56,242 bases of DNA from JAMOBE01 sp039908285 (GCA_039908285.1 JAMOBE010000018.1:1-56242); one strand, 5' to 3'; positions 44,379 through 52,913 are shown, counted from the stretch's first letter. Notes: generated by a model from the sequence alone, not told the origin. Program-made: numbers and translations.

Positions 44379-45038
44379 ATGAAAAGTCTTGAGAGATCGT
44401 TGTTCACGCCGCGTCTCGCGGTCATGGGCTCCATCGCGCTTCTCGCGGTCGCGGCGGTCGCCGGGACGGCCACCGCGCAGGATGTGAAGATGTATACGGC
44501 ACCGCCGAGCGTCGAGGAACTGAAGAGCGTCCTTGGCGGGGGAGTCCCCGCGGGCGAGAAGAAGGTGAAGTTCCGCAAGCTGGAATTCGGCGCCGAGGAA
44601 TCGACTCCGGTCGCCTCCGCCTCTCCCGGCACGACCTCCGCTCCTGCCGCCGCCGTCGCCGCGTCGGCCGAGTCGACCGCGGGTTCCGGGAACTCGGGGA
44701 AGGGGCAGGCCATCGGGTTCCCCATCAATTTCGGCTACAACTCGGCTGATATCGACCCGGCCTCCAGGCCTTTCGTCGACACCATCGGCCAGTTGATGGC
44801 GCAGCAGAAGGATCTTCGCCTGATCATCGAAGGCCATACCGATGGCGCGGGGAGTGATACCTACAACAGGGACCTGTCGGCCAAGCGGGCGCAGTCGGTG
44901 AAGCGCTATATCGTCAACACCTACGGCATCGACCCCGCCCGTCTCGCCCCCGTCGGCAAGGGCAAGTCGGAGCCCCTGGACTCCTTCGATCCGCTCAACG
45001 CCAAGAATCGTCGGGTGCAGTTCCGCCCGGCCGCCTGA
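44379..45038 (+). CDS. OmpA-family outer-membrane/peptidoglycan-associated protein
   Basis: A 219-residue secreted protein. A signal peptide with hydrophobic core VMGSIALLAVAAVAGTATAQ is followed by a low-complexity linker (Ala/Ser/Thr-rich, about residues 75-105) and a C-terminal OmpA-like peptidoglycan-binding domain: FGYNSADIDPASRPFVDTIG, LRLIIEGHTDGAGSDTYNRD (with the conserved TDG and R) and NAKNRRVQFRPA. Such domains tether envelope complexes to the cell wall. The ATG at 44379 is preferred since the longer frame from 44157 has no signal-like start. It starts a group with the small secreted protein and the CsgG-like lipoprotein. Confidence 0.85.
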   Translation: MKSLERSLFTPRLAVMGSIALLAVAAVAGTATAQDVKMYTAPPSVEELKSVLGGGVPAGEKKVKFRKLEFGAEESTPVASASPGTTSAPAAAVAASAESTAGSGNSGKGQAIGFPINFGYNSADIDPASRPFVDTIGQLMAQQKDLRLIIEGHTDGAGSDTYNRDLSAKRAQSVKRYIVNTYGIDPARLAPVGKGKSEPLDSFDPLNAKNRRVQFRPAA

Positions 45039-45073
45039 TCCCTGGCCGATATGTTGAATGGGAGTATGCGACG

Positions 45074-45406
45074 ATGCTCTTCGCTTACAGGACGATGATC
45101 GCGGTGGCCGTGGTGGCTGGGCTGTGCGTGGCCGTGCCCATGCCCGTGTTCGCAGGCGACATCAACAAGGGCGCCAACCTGAACAACCGCTCGCAGTCCA
45201 AGGTGAACAACACGCGGGCCAAGATGTACCTCCAGAAGGACGACGGCTCGGGTGAGAAGTCGAGTGGCGGCAGCACCCTCAGCCGGGGCAAGGTCGGGTG
45301 CGGCAATGTGAGCGTCGGCAGCGTTGCCAGTGGCCAGAAGGCGCCCAAGGACATGACGGTCGTCGTTACCGGCGACGTCATCAACCTTGGTGGGAAGTGC
45401 AAGTAG
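45074..45406 (+). CDS. Small secreted Asn/Gly/Ser-rich protein
   Basis: A 110-residue preprotein with a clear signal peptide (MIAVAVVAGLCVAVPMPVFA, cut after FAG or nearby). The mature part of about 80 residues is rich in Asn, Ser, Gly and Lys (GANLNNRSQSKVNNTRAKMY, then LSRGKVGCGNVSVGSVAS), with two cysteines and a hydrophobic end VVVTGDVINL. I do not recognise a family; composition and position before a CsgG-like gene recall curli/holdfast-anchor minor subunits (HfaA-type), which is only an analogy. It is 35 bases after the OmpA-like gene and is followed by a terminator-like hairpin. Confidence 0.7.
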   Translation: MLFAYRTMIAVAVVAGLCVAVPMPVFAGDINKGANLNNRSQSKVNNTRAKMYLQKDDGSGEKSSGGSTLSRGKVGCGNVSVGSVASGQKAPKDMTVVVTGDVINLGGKCK

Positions 45407-45413
45407 GTGATCC

Positions 45414-45478
45414 CGCGGAGGCTGTAGCCTCCGCGATTTTGTAAGGAGAGTCGACGAGTCTTGGCGAGTAGACTCTCT
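45414..45478 (+). terminator. Hairpin terminator/attenuator pair
   Basis: A 10-bp stem (cgcggaggct/agcctccgcg, 45414-45435) followed by attttgt is a good intrinsic terminator after the small secreted protein. A second hairpin (gagagtc at 45446-45452 with gactctc at 45471-45477) is followed by tgtttt. Together they may reduce expression of the downstream lipoprotein gene relative to the secreted protein. Confidence 0.75.
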
Positions 45479-45516
45479 GTTTTCTGGTGACCACACTCCG
45501 CAATGATGAGGGGCAT

Positions 45517-47046
45517 ATGTTCTCGGTTGCAAACAAACAGTTCATTCTGCCACTGCTCGTAGCGGGGTTCCTGGCCGGCTGCGTCACGCCCAATCCCGAA
45601 GGGGCCAAGGTGGTGTCACAGCCAAAGACCGCGCCGTCGCGCAACATCACCAACTTCTCCGAGTCGCTGAAGTGCATGGACGATCTGTTCCTGGCCTACG
45701 GCAAGAGAGACATCTACCTGACCACCAGCGGCATTCCCGACTCTACCGGCAAGGTGTCGGCGGGAACCAAGGAAATGCTCATCAGCGCCCTGTCGCAGAC
45801 ATCCATCAAAAGCAAGGCCTTCAAGTTCATCGACTACGACACGGCCCAGGGTGACCTGAACCAGCTCTTCACCGACGTCGCCAACGCCGGTCTCAGCACC
45901 ATGTCGATCCCGAGCTATTACATCCGCGGGGCCATCACCCAGCTCGACGAAAACGCCATGGACGACCAGAAGGGGGGCAGCCTCGCCACGCCGTTCGGCG
46001 ATCTCGGCCTGAGCGCGGATCAGGTGGTGTCGCTGGTCTCGGTGGACATGAACGTCGGTCATGTGCAGACCCGCTCCATCCTGCCCGGCGTCAATGCCAG
46101 CAACACCATCGCCGTCGCCCGCCAGGGCAAGGGCGGCGATGCCGGCGGCAAGATCGCCAAGCTCGGGATGCAGATCAGCGTAAACATGAATCGAGCCGAG
46201 GGCCTGCATCAGGCGGTGCGCGTCCTGATCGAGCTTGGTCTGGTCGAGACGCTGGGCAAGCTGACCGAGGTGCCATACTGGCAGTGCCTGCAGATTGAAA
46301 AGACCAACCCGACCGTGATGAGCCAGGCCAAGGACTGGTACGACGCCATGCAGGAGAAGGACCGGGTGACTCTGGCCCAGACCAAGCTGACCCAGTACGG
46401 CTACTACAAGGGACCGATCACCGGCGCCATCGACTCCGCGACCTCTGCCGCCATCGGAAAATACCAGCAGGAGAACAACCTGATTGCCGACGGCCGGGTC
46501 AACTTCGACCTCTACTATGCGCTGATGGACACCAAGGGGGCACAGATTGCGCCGCCGCCCGCAGCAGCCGCTCCGCAGCCGGCACCCACGCAAAAGGCCG
46601 CCGCCGTCGCGACCCCGGTCACCATCACCCTCGACAGCGACCGCGGTCCAAAGCCGGTGTATCGCGTCAACGATGCCCTGAGTGCCACCGTGAAGCTGTC
46701 CGGCGACGCCTTCCTGTACTGCTATTACAAGGATGCTGATGGCGTGATCGCCCGCGTCTTTCCGAACCGCTTCGAGCCGGACGCCTTCGTCGCCGGCAAC
46801 AAGCCGGTCGCCATCCCGAGCAAGGCTTCGACCAAGTTCAAGATCCGGTTCGACCGTGCGGGAGCGAAGGAGCAGGTGGCGTGCTTCGCCAGCGCTCGTG
46901 AGATCGGCACCCGGCTGCCCGATGCGCTGAAGGCGGCGGACCTGACGCCGCTCGGCACCAAGTCGATGGACGATCTGGCCAGTGCCTTCAAGACGCAGGA
47001 CCCGACCGGCCTCAGCCAGTCCCGTCTCGATATCTCGGTACAGTAG
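45517..47046 (+). CDS. CsgG-like lipoprotein with peptidoglycan-binding and DUF4384 domains
   Basis: A 509-residue lipoprotein. The signal peptide ends in a lipobox (LLVAGFLAGC). Residues about 50-270 have the features of the CsgG/HfaB outer-membrane channel family (IPSYYIRGAITQLDENAM, VVSLVSVDMNVGHVQTRSIL, LHQAVRVLIELGLVETLGKL). A PG_binding_1 repeat follows (LAQTKLTQYGYYKGPITGAI, SAAIGKYQQENNLIADGRV), then a Pro/Ala linker and a DUF4384 domain (YRVNDALSATVKLSGDAFLY, CYYKDADGVIARVFPNRF). The ATG at 45517 is used because it starts the signal peptide. It probably forms an outer-membrane export pore or anchor working with the preceding OmpA-like and secreted proteins; the CsgG assignment rests on pattern and is moderate. 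Confidence 0.75.
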   Translation: MFSVANKQFILPLLVAGFLAGCVTPNPEGAKVVSQPKTAPSRNITNFSESLKCMDDLFLAYGKRDIYLTTSGIPDSTGKVSAGTKEMLISALSQTSIKSKAFKFIDYDTAQGDLNQLFTDVANAGLSTMSIPSYYIRGAITQLDENAMDDQKGGSLATPFGDLGLSADQVVSLVSVDMNVGHVQTRSILPGVNASNTIAVARQGKGGDAGGKIAKLGMQISVNMNRAEGLHQAVRVLIELGLVETLGKLTEVPYWQCLQIEKTNPTVMSQAKDWYDAMQEKDRVTLAQTKLTQYGYYKGPITGAIDSATSAAIGKYQQENNLIADGRVNFDLYYALMDTKGAQIAPPPAAAAPQPAPTQKAAAVATPVTITLDSDRGPKPVYRVNDALSATVKLSGDAFLYCYYKDADGVIARVFPNRFEPDAFVAGNKPVAIPSKASTKFKIRFDRAGAKEQVACFASAREIGTRLPDALKAADLTPLGTKSMDDLASAFKTQDPTGLSQSRLDISVQ

Positions 47047-47076
47047 ACCCACGGCAAAGAACAGGTCATGGGGAGC

Positions 47077-47109
47077 GCGAGGGGCCTTTCGGCCCCTCGC
47101 ATTCTTTTA
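47077..47109 (+). terminator. Intrinsic terminator
   Basis: Stem gcgaggggcc/ggcccctcgc (47077-47100, loop tttc) followed by attcttttag, 30 bases after the lipoprotein gene. The stem core is the same as in the hairpins at 20319, 20411 and 52874. Confidence 0.88.
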
Positions 47110-47115
47110 GCCGTT

Positions 47116-47490
47116 ATGATACCGGCGAACCTAAAGTTTGACACATAGCACCAATGACATGAACCGATCCCCAGCGTGCTGGCTTTAAGAAAAAAGGCGC
47201 AACACGGATGAACACGGATATCCACGGATAAACACGGATGCTGCGGAGTTTGACATGGGCTCAAGTGGGACACGTGAAAATATCTTGCTGTAAATAATTA
47301 ATATTGTTCTTCTTAATTTATTTTCAAGGGTAAAGACAGAGCAGCATTCTGGTATTCTGCATCCGTGTTCATCCCTTCTTATTCGTGTTCATCCGTGTTG
47401 CATCTTTTTTTTCTCCACGCCAGCACGCTGGCGATCGGTTCGTGACATTGATGCTAAGTGTCAAACTTTACGCTCGCTGGTATTATCTGT
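47116..47490. mobile_element. MITE-like element with about 120-bp inverted ends
   Basis: The arms (about 47116-47235 and 47360-47490) are inverted copies: taaagtttgacac(a/t)tagca, then ccgatc(c/g)ccagcgtgctgg, then an A-rich spot and repeated cacggatgaacacgga words. About 120 bases of AT-rich DNA without a frame lie between. No transposase is present, so it resembles a non-autonomous element or an old IS remnant. It fills most of the 509-base gap before recO; apart from the terminator no other feature is seen there. Confidence 0.75.
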
Positions 47491-47555
47491 TCTTCTCTTT
47501 GTCCGAGCGGAGTTTGACCGCATGAGCCGGACTTTCCGCTCGATGGTGTGATGCC

Positions 47556-48293
47556 ATGGAATGGACCGACGAGGGGATCGTGCTCTCGGCCAGGCGCCAC
47601 GGGGAGCGATCCGCCGTGGTGTCGCTGCTGACCAGCCAGCACGGCCGACATGCCGGCTTCGCCCGGGGAGTCACGGCCGGGTCGGGTCGTGGCCTGTATC
47701 TTCCCGGCAATCGGGTGCACGCCCGCTGGCGGGCGCGACTGGATCAGCACCTTGGCCATTATTCCTGCGAACTGCTGCGAGCGGATGCGGCAGCCTTGCT
47801 GGAGGATCCGGGGCGGCTTGCCTGTCTGTCCGCCGCCTGCGCCATGGTCGAGGCCTCGCTGCCCGAGCGACAGCCCCACACCGCCGTTCATGCGGGCCTG
47901 TCCGCGCTGCTGGACGCACTGACCTCGGGCACGGCCGAATGGGAGAGCCTGTACGTGCGCTGGGAGGTGGGGCTGCTGGGCGCACTGGGGTATGGCCTGG
48001 ACCTCGGCGAGTGCGCCGTGACCGGGCGCAACGACGGCCTCGTCTATGTGTCGCCGCGTACCGGGCGGGCGGTGTCGGCCTCGGCCGGCGAGCCGTATCA
48101 CGACCGCCTGCTGCCGCTGCCACGCTTCCTGACGTCGGGTGGCCGTGCGACACCCGCCGATATCGCCGCCGGACTACGCCTCACCGGTCACTTCCTGACC
48201 ACCCACGTCACACCGGTCCTGCCACCGGCGCGCGCCCGCCTCGCCTCCCGGTTCGAGCCGGTCACCCGCTCTTCTCACAGGGACGCGGGCTAG
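47556..48293 (+). CDS. recO: DNA repair protein RecO
   Basis: A 245-residue RecO. The N-terminal OB-fold starts WTDEGIVLSARRHGERSAVV and contains HGRHAGFARGV and YLPGNRVHARWRARL; the C-terminal helical domain has WESLYVRWEVGLLGALGYGL and LDLGECAVTG, highly typical of proteobacterial RecO. It helps load RecA at gaps together with RecR. The usual four-cysteine zinc knuckle of some RecO proteins is absent (one Cys only). It converges on the lipoprotein gene, whose TAG overlaps its own TAG in the palindrome CTAG. Confidence 0.94.
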   Translation: MEWTDEGIVLSARRHGERSAVVSLLTSQHGRHAGFARGVTAGSGRGLYLPGNRVHARWRARLDQHLGHYSCELLRADAAALLEDPGRLACLSAACAMVEASLPERQPHTAVHAGLSALLDALTSGTAEWESLYVRWEVGLLGALGYGLDLGECAVTGRNDGLVYVSPRTGRAVSASAGEPYHDRLLPLPRFLTSGGRATPADIAAGLRLTGHFLTTHVTPVLPPARARLASRFEPVTRSSHRDAG

Positions 48294-48925
48294 TCGAGCT
48301 TTCCAAATCGGGCATACTCGACGAAGCGCCAGTTGCGGTGGGACTCGAGGAACCGGCGGACGTCCACGCCGGCGCCCTCCAGCGCCGCCCCACCGTCGCG
48401 TCCGGGAACGCCGACGTCGAAGCGGGCGGCCATGCGCCCGATCTCGGTATCGAGAAGCTTGCCGCGCACCGAGTCGAGCCAGTCGGTGAAGGCCGCCCGG
48501 CCGCTGCCTTCGGGCATCGGCAGCCCCGGCGGCACCGCCATCAGCATGCCGATGGTCCGACCGGAAATGCGGACGAAGCCGATGTCGAAGCTTGGATGGC
48601 TGTAGGACAGTGTCTCCATGGCCATCTGGGCCAGGTAGATGTCATCCTTGAGGCGCAGGAAACGGAGATTGCCGCGGCTCTCGGAGTCCATCGTGACGAC
48701 GTAGTCGTTGGCGTTCGGCCGCTTCTCCAGGCGCAGGTGGTTGCGCTCCGGCGCCTCGGTCATGTGATTGTAGACGCTTTCATACCCACCCGCCAGTCCC
48801 GGGATGGCCAGGGCCTCCTCGGCACTCACCACCTGGACCACCGTTCGGTAGCAGCCGGTCAGGCCCACGGCCACCAGCAGAGCCAGCACCAGATATACAG
48901 CCCGACGAGAGGCCATTGCGCTCAT
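48290..48925 (-). CDS. Putative lipoprotein of unknown function
   Basis: A 211-residue protein with a lipoprotein signal peptide (VYLVLALLVAVGLTGC, lipobox LTGC). The mature part is mixed alpha/beta (NDYVVTMDSESRGNLRFLRL, then IGFVRISGRTIGMLMAVPPG) and matches no family I recognise. The ATG at 48925 overlaps the stop of the MTA phosphorylase gene (ATGA), so the pair is co-translated; an ATG at 48916 is a possible alternative. It is predicted to be attached to the inner face of the outer membrane or to the inner membrane. Confidence 0.75.
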   Translation of the reverse strand: MSAMASRRAVYLVLALLVAVGLTGCYRTVVQVVSAEEALAIPGLAGGYESVYNHMTEAPERNHLRLEKRPNANDYVVTMDSESRGNLRFLRLKDDIYLAQMAMETLSYSHPSFDIGFVRISGRTIGMLMAVPPGLPMPEGSGRAAFTDWLDSVRGKLLDTEIGRMAARFDVGVPGRDGGAALEGAGVDVRRFLESHRNWRFVEYARFGKLD

Positions 48926-49812
48926 CTCCGCGTCAGGACCCGGCCGGCAACGGCGTCGAGTCGCTTGACCAGCTCGGGATCGCGCACGTCGGGGTGGGTG
49001 ATGATGGCGTGCTCGAGGGCGCTGTGGCAGCCCTGGGAGCACGGAGCGCCACGTCCCTTGATCCGTGGCGCGAGTCGCTTCACCAGGGCGCGGGCCGTAT
49101 CGGCGTTGGCGTGCACCACCTTGATCACCGTTTCTATGGAAACATGGTCGTGATCCGGGTGCCAGCAGTCGAAATCCGTGACCATGGCGACGGTGGCATA
49201 GCACATCTCGGCCTCGCGGGCCAATTTGGCCTCCGGCATGTTGGTCATGCCGATGACGTCGCAGCCCCACGACCGGTACAGGTTCGACTCGCCCAGGGTC
49301 GAGAACTGCGGCCCCTCCATGACAAGGTAGGTGCCACCGCGCTGGCAGGGGACGCCGAGGTCGCCGATGGCGGCCTCGATCAGATCGCCAAGGCGGCTGC
49401 AGACCGGATGGCCGAGGGCCACATGGGCCACCAGTCCGGTCGAGAAGAAACTCTTCTCCCGCGCGAACGTGCGATCGATGAACTGGTCGACGATGACGAA
49501 GGTCCCGGGTGGCAGGTGCTCCTTCAGCGACCCCACCGCCGACACCGAGACGATTTCGGTGACCCCGGCCCGTTTCAGGGCATCGATATTGGCGCGAAAG
49601 TTGAGTTCCGACGGCGGCACCCGATGGCCACGGCCGTGGCGCGGTAGGAATACCATCTTCTGGCCGTCCAGTTCGCCGAACAGCAGATCGTCGGAGGGCT
49701 CACCGAAGGGCGAGGAAACCCGCCGCCATTCCGCGTTGGTCAGACCATCGATGTCATATACCCCACTGCCGCCGATGATGCCCAGCACCGGCTCGGTCCG
49801 GTCGTCCGTCAT
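48922..49812 (-). CDS. mtnP: S-methyl-5'-thioadenosine phosphorylase
   Basis: A 296-residue MTA phosphorylase of the PNP/MTAP family. Signature residues: LGIIGGSGVYDIDG, FLPRHGRGHRVPPSELNFRA (phosphate/ribose site), EIVSVSAVGSLKEHLPPGTF, VMEGPQFSTLGESNLYRSWG, DVIGMTNMPEAKLAREAEMC and MVTDFDCWH. It splits methylthioadenosine with phosphate into adenine and 5-methylthioribose 1-phosphate in the methionine salvage route. Met at 49812 is preferred to 49821. It leads the two-gene unit with the lipoprotein. Confidence 0.95.
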   Translation of the reverse strand: MTDDRTEPVLGIIGGSGVYDIDGLTNAEWRRVSSPFGEPSDDLLFGELDGQKMVFLPRHGRGHRVPPSELNFRANIDALKRAGVTEIVSVSAVGSLKEHLPPGTFVIVDQFIDRTFAREKSFFSTGLVAHVALGHPVCSRLGDLIEAAIGDLGVPCQRGGTYLVMEGPQFSTLGESNLYRSWGCDVIGMTNMPEAKLAREAEMCYATVAMVTDFDCWHPDHDHVSIETVIKVVHANADTARALVKRLAPRIKGRGAPCSQGCHSALEHAIITHPDVRDPELVKRLDAVAGRVLTRR

Positions 49813-49981
49813 GTTCCTCACCTCGTCCTCTGGAGAGACCTAAGGTGTTAGACGGATCGGCCGCTCAAGTCCAGCCCCGGAATCGCACGCACCATCTGCT
49901 ACAGTTGTCGCTTCGGCGGCGAATATGTCTTATACCTGTACCGTTGCTTCTGGATTCGCTGATAGACGGAAAGGGTTCACG

Positions 49982-50374
49982 ATGGTCATTACGAGGCATC
50001 ATGCCAAGCTCGCGTTCGCGGTCCTGGCCGCGATCCTGGTCTCCGGGGGCGCTCGCCCGTCCGCGGCCGAGCCGGTGAGCTTCGCCGACGACGTCATGCC
50101 GATTCTTCAGATTCGCTGCGTCGAGTGCCACAAGCCCGGTGCCGAAGGGTTGGAGAAGAGCGGTCTCGACCTGCGCACCTACGAAGGATTGATGAAGGGC
50201 ACCAAGCACGGTCCGATCGTGGTCCCGGGCGACGCGATGGTCAGCAATTTCAACGTGCTGGTGGAGGGCCGCGCCGACCCGTCCCTGCGCATGCCCCACA
50301 ACAACCGCAAGCTTACCCGCTGCGAGGTCGACACCCTGCGTCGCTGGGTCAATCACGGCGCCCGCAACGACTGA
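49982..50374 (+). CDS. Secreted single-haem cytochrome c-like protein (PSCyt1-type)
   Basis: A 130-residue protein with a signal peptide (LAFAVLAAILVSGGARPSAA, cut before EPVSF). The mature part carries one haem motif, CVECH in MPILQIRCVECHKPG, and a layout of the small Planctomycete-type cytochrome c domain: SGLDLRTYEGLMKGTKHGPI, VVPGDAMVSNFNVLVEGRA, then RMPHNNRKLTRCEVDTLRRW with a possible Met ligand. It would act in the periplasm as an electron carrier. No partner oxidase or reductase is adjacent. The ATG at 49982 is chosen as the start of the signal peptide. A terminator follows. Confidence 0.85.
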   Translation: MVITRHHAKLAFAVLAAILVSGGARPSAAEPVSFADDVMPILQIRCVECHKPGAEGLEKSGLDLRTYEGLMKGTKHGPIVVPGDAMVSNFNVLVEGRADPSLRMPHNNRKLTRCEVDTLRRWVNHGARND

Positions 50375-50407
50375 CGCGCCTGTCCCACCTCTGATCCTCT
50401 CATACCA

Positions 50408-50443
50408 GCCCTCTCCCCCTCGTGGGGAGGGGGCTTTTTGTTT
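50408..50443 (+). terminator. Intrinsic terminator
   Basis: A hairpin with arms gccctctcccc and ggggagggggc followed by tttttgtttta, about 34 bases after the cytochrome gene. Its stem is the same kind as the left hairpin of the dispersed repeat. Confidence 0.8.
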
Positions 50444-50592
50444 TATTGGCGCATTTCACACTTGTAAACGTGTTACACATACACCTTCAACACAGTGGCA
50501 CGATTTTTTTGTGTTGATTTTCCATGAACCACCGTATAAAAGAGGATGAAGAACGACGGCTAACGTGGGTACATCGGGAAAGGACGACCGTC

Positions 50593-50946
50593 ATGAGCAT
50601 TCTCAACAGGGGCGTCATCGAGGTTGATCCGATCGTGGTCGCGGCATGGCTCGAGACCGGCGAGGCGCTGCTGGTGGATGTGCGCGAAGAGGAAGAGTGG
50701 GCGGAGGAAAGCGTCCCCGGCGCGATCCTGTCCCCCATGTCGGACTTCGACTTCGCCACCTTCCCGCGCCAGGCTGGTCGGCGGATGGTGGTGATGTGCA
50801 AGCTGGGTCGCCGCTCCGAGGCGATCGCCCGCAAGCTCCTGGAAAACGGCCTGCCCATGGTGTTCAACATGGCCGGCGGCATCAACGGCTGGAAGGAGGC
50901 CGATCTTCCGGTCTCGTTCGGCGATACGCTCACGGTCCAGGGATAA
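50593..50946 (+). CDS. Rhodanese-domain protein
   Basis: A 117-residue single-domain rhodanese. VIEVDPIVVAAWLETGEALL opens the fold, LVDVREEEEWAEESVPGAIL is the DxR block, and VVMCKLGRRSEAIARKLLE holds the catalytic cysteine in the short loop CKLGRR; FNMAGGINGWKEADLP ends it. It is cytoplasmic and probably moves sulfur or acts as a persulfide carrier. The ATG at 50593 starts the domain; an earlier in-frame ATG at 50524 gives a basic extension unlike the family. The 219 bases between the cytochrome gene and this start hold a terminator and an AT-rich region (about 50460-50550) likely to contain its promoter. Confidence 0.9.
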   Translation: MSILNRGVIEVDPIVVAAWLETGEALLVDVREEEEWAEESVPGAILSPMSDFDFATFPRQAGRRMVVMCKLGRRSEAIARKLLENGLPMVFNMAGGINGWKEADLPVSFGDTLTVQG

Positions 50947-50967
50947 TCCGGACCGGAGGTCCAACTA

Positions 50968-51004
50968 CGGGCCGGCCTCCCCCGCCGGCCCGTTCCTTTT
51001 TTTC
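50968..51004 (+). terminator. Intrinsic terminator
   Basis: Stem cgggccggc/gccggcccg (50968-50992) followed by ttccttttttttcccc, 20 bases after the rhodanese gene. Confidence 0.9.
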
Positions 51005-51083
51005 CCCTTTCCGCAGTTAATCATTCCCGCCGGTGCCGCACCTGAGGTACCCTCCACAATCGTCGCCATCCGGAGTCCGGTCG

Positions 51084-52853
51084 ATGCGTGTCCTCTGGCG
51101 CGTCCTGTTTGCGGTTCTCGCCATCATCGGCACGGTGACCGTGCTGCTGACGGCAGCCGGAGTCGCGACTCTGGTCTCCCTTGCCGATCACGCCGGCTCG
51201 TCACTGCCGGAGCGCATGGTGCTTACGCTTGACCTCGACGACGGGGTGAGCGAGGGCGCCACCGCCTCGCCGCTCGGTCGCCTGAGCGCCCATCGGCGCC
51301 ACGACATCGAGAGTCTGCTCGAGTCCCTGACCTGGGCGGCGGCCGATCCGCGCGTAACGGCGCTCAGCGTGGAGATCGGCGATACAACCTTCGGACTGGC
51401 CCAGGCCGAACAGATCCGCCGGGCCATCGCCACCTTCGGCCGTTCGGGCAAGCCTACCTATCTCTTCTCCGACTCCCTCGACGGAACCATCGCCTGCCAT
51501 GTGGCCTCGGGGTTCGACGAGGTGTGGCTGCAGCCCTCGGGCAGCGTTGACTTCAAGGGCTTCATGGTCGAAAGCCCCTTCCTCCGCAAGGTGCTCGACG
51601 ACCTCGGGATCGAGGCGGACATCTCCTCGCGCCACGAGTACAAGATGGCGCCCGAGATCGTCACCGCGACGCGCTTCTCCGACCCCAGTCGGGAGTCCCT
51701 GGGCTCGCTCCTCTCAAGCTGGACCGGCCAGGTGGTGGCGAGCGTCGCCAACCGGCGCCGGCTGACGCCCGAAAAGGTGCGCGCCCTCATCGACCGCGCC
51801 CCCCTGCTGGCCACCGAGGCGCTGGAGGCCGGACTGGTGGACCGGCTCGGCTATCGCGGCCAGATGCGCGACGCCGTCGCCGCCCGGGCCGGCACGACCG
51901 AAACCGTCGACATCCGCTCCTACCACGCGCGGCACAAGACGCCGGACACCGATCACCGCATCGCCCTCATCCACGGCATCGGCACCATCCAGCGCGGCAC
52001 CAGCCACTTCAGTCCGGCCTCGGCCAACGCGGTGATGGGGGCCGACACCATCGCCAAGGCCATCGCCGACGCCGTCGAGGACGAGGACGTGGAGGCGATT
52101 TTGTTCCGCGTCGACAGCCCGGGCGGCGACTACGTGGCCGCCGACACCATCTGGCACGAGGTGCGCCGCGCCCGCGAGAAGGGCAAGCCGGTGGTGGTGT
52201 CCATGGGCAACACGGCGGCTTCCGGCGGCTACTTCGTCGCCATGGCGGCCGACGCCATCGTCGCCGAGCCGGGAACCATCACCGGCTCCATCGGCGTCTT
52301 CTCGGGCAAGTTCGTCCTGCGCCGGTTCTGGGATCGGCTTGGCGTCAACTGGGACGAGATTCACGTCGGCGCCAATGCCCCCATGTGGAGTTTCAACCAG
52401 AGCTTCACGCCCGAGCAGCGCCGCCGGTTCGACCGGGTTCTCGACGTCATCTACGCCGATTTCACCACCAAGGCCGCCAGCGCCCGCAACCTGACCGCCG
52501 AGGAGATCGACCGGGCCGCCCGCGGGCGGGTGTTTTCCGGCATCGACGCGGCGCAGCTTGGGCTGGTGGACGAACTCGGGGGACTGGAAACGGCGGTGGA
52601 GGTCATCCGCAAAAAGGCGTCCATCCCCGCCGACGCCCCGGTCACCCTGGTTCCCTTCCCGGCGCCGAAGGATCTCGGCCGAGCGCTCTTCGACGCGCTG
52701 TCGAGCGGCGAGCTTCCGCTGGATCTCGAGGAACTGGAGGGGTACGCGTCCCTCGCGCGGGTCGCGAAGACGCTCGAGCCGCTGCTGCGCGCCGTCGGGA
52801 TCGTCGCTCCGAGGACGGGGCAACTGATGGCCCCCGACATCACGGTGCGGTGA
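51084..52853 (+). CDS. sppA: Signal peptide peptidase SppA, long (67K) type
   Basis: A 589-residue SppA with an N-terminal membrane helix (VLFAVLAIIGTVTVLLTAAG). It is the long two-domain kind: the N-terminal repeat supplies the general-base lysine (SSRHEYKMAPEIVTATRF) and the C-terminal repeat the serine nucleophile (MGNTAASGGYFVAMAADAIV); RVDSPGGDYVAADTIWHEV and GSIGVFSGKFVLRRFWDRLG are further conserved blocks. It degrades cleaved signal peptides in the inner membrane. The ATG at 51084 begins the membrane helix; the longer frame from 51033 has an unlikely leader. Confidence 0.93.
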   Translation: MRVLWRVLFAVLAIIGTVTVLLTAAGVATLVSLADHAGSSLPERMVLTLDLDDGVSEGATASPLGRLSAHRRHDIESLLESLTWAAADPRVTALSVEIGDTTFGLAQAEQIRRAIATFGRSGKPTYLFSDSLDGTIACHVASGFDEVWLQPSGSVDFKGFMVESPFLRKVLDDLGIEADISSRHEYKMAPEIVTATRFSDPSRESLGSLLSSWTGQVVASVANRRRLTPEKVRALIDRAPLLATEALEAGLVDRLGYRGQMRDAVAARAGTTETVDIRSYHARHKTPDTDHRIALIHGIGTIQRGTSHFSPASANAVMGADTIAKAIADAVEDEDVEAILFRVDSPGGDYVAADTIWHEVRRAREKGKPVVVSMGNTAASGGYFVAMAADAIVAEPGTITGSIGVFSGKFVLRRFWDRLGVNWDEIHVGANAPMWSFNQSFTPEQRRRFDRVLDVIYADFTTKAASARNLTAEEIDRAARGRVFSGIDAAQLGLVDELGGLETAVEVIRKKASIPADAPVTLVPFPAPKDLGRALFDALSSGELPLDLEELEGYASLARVAKTLEPLLRAVGIVAPRTGQLMAPDITVR

Positions 52854-52873
52854 AGGATTTCAAGGACAAAGGA

Positions 52874-52902
52874 CGAGGGGCCGAGAGGCCCCTCGCCCTT
52901 AA
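52874..52902 (+). terminator. Intrinsic terminator
   Basis: Stem cgaggggcc/ggcccctcg (52874-52895, loop gaga) followed by cccttaatc, 21 bases after sppA. It uses the shared cgaggggcc stem. Confidence 0.8.
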
Positions 52903-52913
52903 TCAACAACACA

